A stretch of 64,000 bases of DNA, taken from positions 102,406 to 166,405 of the forward strand of contig NMRA01000648.1 in assembly GCA_002633005.1 (NCBI GenBank), read 5' to 3'. Numbering within the stretch: position 1 is the first letter of the stretch; every line of letters starts with the position of its first letter. The notes beneath the pieces are model-generated. The model saw only the letters and a list, made by a program, of their open reading frames with translations. It had not been told where the DNA came from and did no database searches. The stretch is from Phoronis australis. Lineage: Eukaryota > Phoronida > Phoronidae. Both the position numbers and the translations under genes were made by a program. This document shows positions 59,001 through 64,000 of the stretch, one piece after another.

Positions 59001-61650
59001 TTTCATTCTTTGTCTGTTTTGCTGTGCACTACAGAATTCAACTTTCAAAAGGACTATCTTAATATGTAGCTACTGCAACCATAATGCTTTTTCTTGATTT
59101 AATATTTTTAGCCTTCTTTGAACACATTTTTGTTTCTTTTTTTGATGTCTCTGTCCCTTTCTGGGTAATAATAAGGATTAAACTTCACAGGAAAACTTGA
59201 ATTTAATTACTTATATATCCACTAGTTAAGTCACTTTCACTCTGTCTTATGTCACCGTGAGAAACCATATTAGCTGATTCGAGACAGCAGATGGTTTTGT
59301 AGAAAGCAGTTAGAGTATATTGCGGAGCATGTAACAATGCTTGTAACTGGCAAGTACTTGATTTCTCAACGAATTTTTGTAAAAGTAATTTCTTAAGAAT
59401 GCCATTTTGTCATTTTCAATCATGGCTTCTTACGTTGTAGCGAATACCCAAAAATTTTCAAAACTTTGATTGGTGGTTACTGTGGTTGGTTACTATGGTT
59501 ACTGTGGTTACTGTGGTACAAAACTTAAACATGGAATGTCATTTAATTTGGTGCTGCATTTGTTTGATGGAAGAAACAATAAAATAAAAGTTCACTGGTT
59601 GGCCATAGCTGAGACTTTACACATAGAAGTTGGACAATCTCATCCATATGTGTGTCAGCTAGAGCAGATTAAGGAAATAATCAGAATTACCTATATCTTT
59701 GGCCAACATGAGTTAAAAATAGTATTTGTTTAAGTTAGTAACTCTGTAGATTATTTCTCTTTAACACAGCTCACTTTGGCCTATGCCAAATAATTTCTAA
59801 ATGTTGTCTGCATGAAGTATCGATCCCACCTCGCACGTTTTCAATAACCACCATTTTCGACATTTCACAGAAGGGTTCCAGTGCTGTGACATAAGCAAAT
59901 TGGATGTTTGATATTTAAATCCATTTGTGGTAACTCTTGAGAGTATGGCTGAAAAGAGAAAAACTATATGAATATTTCAGACTTCATTAGGTCTCGTGAT
60001 GTGGCCAGCATATGGCGTGCTGACCAAACTTAAAGTGATGGCGAGTGAAATTCAAATATCTTCACAAAAATAAAGATTAAGTACATTTCAGTCCATTGCT
60101 AGCATAGTTTGTACTGTGTAGATGGCATAAAACAAAGTTTCCACTATTTGTTTAGTAATGTATCAGCTTTTGAATAAAGAAAAAATTGGCAGTTTTGGAA
60201 ATTATTTTTGTGCGTGTTAAGTGGCGAATTACTGTCCCTTTTGATTGCAGTTACTAGCCTCATCTCATTCCACCCAACTGCAACAATCAGCTTAAGTGCA
60301 AAACTTATTAATCACAACACTTCTGGAATCTCCATAAAATAATAATTTTTGGACCAAGTACTTGGCCTTGATGTCCGTCACCCAATGTATCACCACATGT
60401 CTTCACAACGGAGCCATATGATCAGGGCCCAGATGTATGCCTATGTGGTAATGCATCATTATTCATGCCGTCCGTTGAACAAAATTACTGCAGAATTCAC
60501 TTCCACTACTAAACTTTACCAAGCGGGAATCACTGTCATACCTTCAATGCAAGAGAGCAAGAAATTGGTATAGACTGAACAATACCAAGAAATTAAACAG
60601 GTGATTGATTTCTAGTAACAGAGTGCACAAATGTCATGGAATCAACCATTTTTTCTTGTAACGTAGGGGACAAATAAATCTTATTGAGGAATCGTGGAGC
60701 AGACAAATACTGTGGAATTGCCCTATGCCCCATTTAATTTTAAAGGTGAATGAAGTTACTCAGTGTAATTCACAGACATGCCCCATTAAGTGAATGCAAT
60801 GGGTTAAGTCAGAAATCTACTCGGAAACAATCACCTCCCCTCCACCACCCTTTACTCACTCAAGTGTATAACTTGCTCGTTGTGCGTGTGTTCATCTCAG
60901 CTGTCTGACTTCTTGCGGTGATGTAGGACATGGTTCTTAAAGTGGGACAGTTATGAACTATTTTAATTTGCCAATTTTTGTTGCCTTGAAGTGATAAGAA
61001 CGAAATTTGAACTTGTTGCCATTCAACGTAAGCTTTAAACCAGATACGGTTCAGTAAAATCTCACCGATGTAGGACACAATAAGGCCAACAAATAAAATT
61101 TTAAAGGTTCATTTTTGCATGCAACATATTCAACACCAAATTCAGTGGTTTTCCAATTGTTCAAGATTTATACCACAGCTACTGTCAGGTGAAGTTTTGG
61201 AATGAGGAGTCACAACTGTTAGAAGCCCTTGAAAAACCAAAAAGGGTTATTTTGGTCCAATTTAATGAAATTTTACTGTACCACTTTTATAAATCTCCAT
61301 TTTTTAAATGAAACTATAAACTAATTGCAAAGAGTTAGCATGCTTAGTTTTAGAAAAACTATAGTTTACTAAGCTTAGTTGTCTTCTTGCAACTGTTGCT
61401 AGATTTGCTGTGGCTATGGGTTTCTAATTCCAGTTTGAATGTGGCAGTTCTGATTTGACCTAATCATTGCTACATACAGCTTCAGAATTGTTTTATTAAT
61501 TTTCTTTTTAGCTGTTGGATATATCTTGCTTTCACTCTTTGTTTTTGATGACTTCATACTTGCCAGCCTGTTTTGGTGATAATGCTATGCGTAGTACATA
61601 CATACCGTACTAATTTGCCGTAGCAAAAGATGCTTCACATTCAGGCTCTA
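56080..61650. other. Intron-like, gene-poor stretch
   Basis: Low-complexity AT-rich sequence. A GGTTACTGT-type short repeat lies at 59474-59516. A frame at 57287-57392 ending in a possible donor (TTAG|gtaaat) is weak and not called. Nothing else is supported. Confidence 0.35.
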
Positions 61651-61658
61651 AACGTCCT

Positions 61659-61942
61659 TTCCCATACGGCTAATTCTGCTACTTTCTTAGCTTCAATGTT
61701 CACAGTGGTTAACCTTGAAGTAATAGCCTTATGGTTCCCATCAGCTTCAGAGTTATTCAGTTAACAAATTCAACAGAGGCATCGAAATTAAGTGTTCCCA
61801 TTGTAGCAAAGCACCGATGCTCTGCTATTAAATCCACCTCTTTTCTCCGGAGTAAACTTGCACTGCAAATTTCAATCCAAGACTGCAGTAAGTGTTCCCA
61901 TTGACTGAAACTTCACTAACATTAAAACTTTGGAGCCTTTAA
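61659..61942 (-). mobile_element. MITE family C, copy 2 (reverse orientation)
   Basis: Longer relative of 55881-56070, with TAAGTGTTCCCATTG, TTAAATCCACCTCTTTTCTC and TTTGGAGCCTTTAATAAA. Its own ends are imperfectly inverted (CTTTCCCATACGGCTAA at the left). Confidence 0.65.
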
Positions 61943-61949
61943 TAAACCT

Positions 61950-62880
61950 ATCAGTTGCGATCACTCTCAAATCTTACAGTCCCACAGTGCCACGTTAGGT
62001 AAAGCCAAACCGCGAACTTCAAACTCAAATAAGTTGGTGGTCTTGAATTTTTCCTTTGTGGCAATCGGTGAGCTCCATTCAGTCCACGTAGATCCGATGC
62101 GTAATTTGGAACGTTTACTATTACCAGAACAGATTTCCATCGAAAGAGATGAACCAGAGCAATGGTGGCACTTACACAGGGCATTTATTGTTGGATAAAG
62201 TTTTAATGTCTATCAGTGACATGGTTTTTACATGCAGATTTTAACACAGTTACGACATTTACTTTTAGTTCTATTTTTTATGATCTTGGCTGATGTTTGG
62301 TTTTTGCTTGCATTTAAGACATTTGTTTGCATGTTTTTTCAGTTGTATGTTTGTTGTTTGTTTGTTTTTTGTACTACAGTGGTATGCTTTGACTTTAATG
62401 TAACCCCTGCACTCAGACGAACAGTTGATTGGGTGCAAATGTGCGCGTTAAGACGGTTGACATAGAGCAAGTTGACATGGCAGCGGCCATTTTTGACAGT
62501 GGTTTGAGAGGTAGAACAACTAGCTTGTACTCAATCAGTTGCTCCAGTTTAAACTACACGTCTTAACACCAGCTGAGGCAACCCAGAAGGGATCATTTCT
62601 GTTACACTTTTGCAATAGCGTAGGTTTGGACATGAGCAGTCTTCTTGTTACTGACTCATGCTGATCCCGTTTGCATTTGGATGTTGTGTAAATGAGACTA
62701 AAGTGGAGCAAGTCCTGCCGTCACAACTTGCACCATGACAACTATTCCCCATAAAAACAGCTTACGAGAATATGCGCACAAAGGGATGTACAAATACAAT
62801 ACATGGCGGACATAGCTAAAACCACAATCATAAAACATAAAAACGAGAATAAATAAAAGTACGGAATCTCCAAAATTTCC
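61950..62880. other. No gene called
   Basis: ATGGCAGCGGCCATTTTTGA at 62477 followed by GAGAG|gtagaa could be a first exon, but no partner exon is seen before the window ends. Confidence 0.25.
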
Positions 62881-62887
62881 ATTTTCA

Positions 62888-63157
62888 ATGCCTACGGTGG
62901 GTTTGATGCCTACCCCAATTCATACAATCAATAAAAAAGTTGGTGTCTTTGTGAACACTTATCTCATGAATTTTCGCTCCATAAAAAGATGAAACTTGCT
63001 TTCCACTGAATAATAAAAGTGCCAATGGTACCTTGCACACACTGTCAGGTATAAACAGAGATCCACAGGATTTTTCCTGGGCCCACCCAAGAATTTGTTT
63101 ACAAACACTTATGCTCATCCTACGGTAAAGTCGCGTGATTTTCGGACGGCCCGCCAT
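62888..63157 (-). CDS. Small unrecognised ORF, 90 codons
   Basis: The ATG is in a good animal context (GAAATGGCGGGCC) and begins MAGRPKITRLYRRM. The frame is open for 90 codons and contains WAQEKSCGSLFIPDSVCK with several cysteines. GCCATTTCCG CpG sequence just upstream looks like the start of a gene. No domain is recognised, and it may be only a first exon read through. Confidence 0.25.
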
Positions 63158-63199
63158 TTCCGACCAAGAATAAATATTTCCGAAATGAGTTTTTCATAG

Positions 63200-64000
63200 T
63201 CCACGAAATTCGTACAAGGTCCAAAAACTGTTTTTAATGATCTTCGAACTTCGGACAATGTCATAAACGTCGGATTTTTGCCCCGCGACTTTCGGACAAG
63301 GAAAATTTTAGAAACGCTAATTTGGGATCGATGCAACTCCCGTATCACTAAAGCGTTCAAGGTTTGAATCTGAGAATTGGTGTAACGGGCTTTGTAATTT
63401 TTACCTTGTCTTGACGATGTCGTGACCGTTACTCGATTGTCTTGCGTTTAGCTTGTGTTTGGCGCTTTAGCTATGGAAAGAGTCACCGAGTCCCGCATGA
63501 CGAAAATTTCTGATGAAAATACAAATGGGAAATACACCGAAGGCTGCAGTTTTTCGTTGTAGCGTAACATGCGCTCTGGTTTAATTAGACCGTGTTGTTG
63601 ACTTCGGACTGTGACATTGAACTTGCACGCCTGACATCAACTTGCGTGTTTACGAAACGTTTTTATTTTTAAAATGTCCTGGCCTTTCCAAATGCCCTTG
63701 TTAGTGGCTAAAATCTCCGGCGACGTGTCCCGATTTTATACTTGACCTGATGGGAAATATTTTTTGTTTAGGCTCCCATTCACAATAGGCCACAGCTAAG
63801 TCTGTCCGTAGGATATCGCGCGTTCAAAGTAGTGTAGATCGTGAACAGCAACAGCCGAATGAGACGGAGCCAAAGTAAAGCTGGTTAAAAATCAAACATA
63901 GTGCAAGGCCCAGCACTCAGAAAGGGGCGCGGCGCACACGCAATTGTTACAGAGACATTGCATCCCTGTCCTATGTTGTGTAAGCGCCGGTGTGCTATAA
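63200..64000. other. CpG-richer end of window
   Basis: Sequence with more CpG than the preceding kilobases (for example GGCGCGGCGCACACGC near 63928), as at animal promoters. A repeated word, CTTTCGGACAAGG-like, occurs at 63133-63300. No exon is identified. Confidence 0.3.

Overview
The window looks like a stretch of a metazoan nuclear genome, most likely a marine invertebrate. It is AT-rich and gene-poor, with small exons bounded by GT/AG splice signals, four assembly gaps (three long N runs and one single N), and many different transposon relics. A rhodopsin-type GPCR, a myosin motor, a THAP zinc finger and perfect CTCF-type core motifs fit a bilaterian. A hemichordate or cephalochordate would fit, but the sequence alone cannot settle the phylum.

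From 1 to 5.2 kb there is a truncated copy of a 1.4-kb DNA element. It is followed on the minus strand by a frame-damaged THAP zinc-finger exon with a promoter-like upstream region, then two clean exons of an unconventional myosin head (minus strand, gene running off the left side). The 6-21 kb stretch is a repeat nursery. It holds a gapped inverted-repeat element, six copies of a short palindromic MITE between 10.3 and 20.5 kb, a long CAT/CAC repeat around a gap, and one good-looking orphan exon (15.6-15.8 kb, minus). The best gene of the window is a GPCR at 25.8-26.9 kb on the minus strand. It has all seven helices, but CWxP and NPxxY are altered and the amine-binding Asp is absent.

From 28.5 to 40 kb there are three repeat structures: an array of eight CTCF-like sites in one orientation, a long foldback element (35.4-36.3 kb), and a field of short GTACGTAC-centred motifs on top of a 345-bp tandem duplication (38.0-39.7 kb). 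At 44-46 kb a second copy of the 1.4-kb element sits inside a non-LTR retrotransposon and splits its reverse transcriptase C-terminal coding region.

From 48.5 to 55.3 kb I infer a plus-strand multi-exon gene whose five predicted exons agree in phase but whose family I do not recognise. A complete hAT-type MITE with a perfect 8-bp target duplication lies in one of its introns. The rest (55.9-64 kb) is intron-like or intergenic sequence with one inverted pair of related MITEs and one weak small ORF. The genes do not form an operon or pathway. What links the regions is repeated invasion by DNA transposons and LINEs.
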